Positions 63,226-64,000 of a DNA stretch of 64,000 nt are shown here, piece by piece. The notes below the pieces were generated by a model, which made no database searches, was not told where the DNA came from, and saw only the letters and a program-made list of their open reading frames with translations. Each line of letters opens with the position of its first letter. Within the stretch, counting starts at the first letter, position 1. A program made the position numbers and the translations under genes. The stretch comes from Kluyvera genomosp. 3 (lineage in GTDB: Bacteria; Pseudomonadota; Gammaproteobacteria; Enterobacterales; Enterobacteriaceae), in contig CP022114.1 of the NCBI GenBank assembly GCA_002211745.1, positions 2,884,645 to 2,948,644 of the forward strand, in the 5' to 3' direction.

Positions 63226-64000
63226 ATGGGACAGAGTAATAAATTGAATACAAAATCGCGTTCGCTGTCACCGCTGGTGGAACTGGTGGGGATTCGCAAG
63301 GACTTCGATGGTAAAACGGTCATTTCGGATCTCGATTTGACCATCAATAACGGCGAGTTTCTCACGCTGCTTGGCCCCTCTGGCTGCGGCAAAACGACCG
63401 TCCTGCGCCTGATTGCCGGGCTGGAGAGCGTCGATGCCGGGCAGATCCACCTGGAAAACCAGGATATCACCCACGTTCCGGCTGAAGATCGCCACGTCAA
63501 TACCGTATTCCAGAGCTACGCGCTCTTCCCGCATATGACCGTTTTCGACAATGTCGCGTTTGGCCTGCGCATGCAAAAAACGCCGGCCAGCGAAATTACG
63601 CCGCGAGTGCTTGACGCCCTGCGCATGGTCCAACTGGAAGAGTTCGCACAACGTAAACCGCATCAGCTTTCCGGCGGCCAGCAGCAACGCGTCGCCATCG
63701 CCCGCGCGGTGGTCAATAAGCCTAGCCTGCTGCTGCTGGATGAGTCGCTCTCCGCACTCGACTACAAGTTGCGTAAGCAGATGCAGAACGAACTAAAGGC
63801 CCTGCAGCGTAAGCTCGGCATCACCTTTGTCTTCGTCACCCACGATCAGGAAGAAGCGCTGACCATGTCAGACCGCATCGTGGTCATGCGCGACGGTAAA
63901 ATTGAGCAGGACGGCACGCCGCGTGAAATCTACGAAGAGCCGAAAAACCTGTTTGTGGCGGGCTTTATCGGCGAGATTAATCTCTTCGATGCGACCGTCA
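63226..64000 (+). CDS. potA: Spermidine/putrescine ABC transporter ATPase PotA (3' end outside window)
   Basis: First gene of potABCD; energises polyamine uptake. [20 protein letters not shown] start, Walker [11 protein letters not shown]-loop [14 protein letters not shown] signature [14 protein letters not shown], Walker [13 protein letters not shown], switch His in [12 protein letters not shown]. The first 258 codons are in frame to the window edge; the C-terminal regulatory domain is cut off. Confidence 0.96.
   Translation, partial: MGQSNKLNTKSRSLSPLVELVGIRKDFDGKTVISDLDLTINNGEFLTLLGPSGCGKTTVLRLIAGLESVDAGQIHLENQDITHVPAEDRHVNTVFQSYALFPHMTVFDNVAFGLRMQKTPASEITPRVLDALRMVQLEEFAQRKPHQLSGGQQQRVAIARAVVNKPSLLLLDESLSALDYKLRKQMQNELKALQRKLGITFVFVTHDQEEALTMSDRIVVMRDGKIEQDGTPREIYEEPKNLFVAGFIGEINLFDATV

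Overview
The window is chromosomal DNA of a gamma-proteobacterium of the family Enterobacteriaceae. Gene content and protein similarity recall Escherichia, Citrobacter, Klebsiella, Enterobacter and Kluyvera, but the sequence alone does not fix the genus. Two blocks match the E. coli backbone. The first (3.1-27.5 kb) is yeaC, msrB, gapA, yeaD, mipA, yeaGH, dgcJ, yeaK, yeaL, nimR, nimT, yeaO, yoaF, dgcP, yoaKJ, yeaR, yoaG. The second (44.4-64 kb) is icd, rluE, nudJ, mnmA, hflD, purB, phoPQ, roxA, pepT, potA. In E. coli these blocks lie on opposite sides of the terminus, so their adjacency marks a rearrangement.

Layout. 0-3.2 kb: a sulfonate monooxygenase gene (ssuD-like) divergent from a sigma-54 activator that carries an SsuA-like solute-binding domain after its DNA-binding helix; a sigma-54 promoter and a 16-bp palindrome lie between them. 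3.2-27.5 kb: the gapA-yoaG block with local insertions: a LysR/EamB-type exporter pair in place of yeaI, a GPH transporter plus GH31 glycosidase between yeaK and yeaL, an amidotransferase, a further diguanylate cyclase, and a doubled yeaR behind an NsrR operator. 27.6-39 kb: accessory genes, including a carbonic anhydrase, a membrane diguanylate cyclase, a cold-shock-domain protein, a pseudouridine synthase, yaiL, a Dsb-like protein, a LexA-controlled DinI/MsgA-like gene and a LysR/MFS/hydrolase cluster. 39.06-40.3 kb: an IS911-like element. 40.3-44.46 kb: a decayed icd-integrated prophage of the e14/phage 21 type, bounded by duplicated icd 3' ends, carrying umuDC, two unidentified low-GC genes and a DinI-integrase chimera. 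46.6-51.35 kb: the complete curli locus, placed between rluE and nudJ, with an enlarged CsgA. 55.3-57.8 kb: an autotransporter between purB and phoP.

Sequence quality dominates the reading. About sixty reading frames, including essential or highly conserved genes (icd, purB, phoQ, umuDC, csg, pepT, roxA), break at sites where one base is missing from a short homopolymer, mostly G or C. Restoring the base gives a full-length family member in nearly every case. I therefore annotate these as single genes with probable sequence errors, not as pseudogenes; lengths called corrected assume the missing bases are restored.

Functional themes are sulfur and nitrogen stress (SsuD/sigma-54 regulator, yeaGH with a sigma-54 promoter), nitric oxide response (NsrR-yeaR-yoaG), cyclic-di-GMP and biofilm (four GGDEF proteins plus csg), SOS response (LexA boxes, umuDC, two DinI-like starts) and envelope sensing (PhoPQ). 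No rRNA, tRNA or CRISPR array was found.
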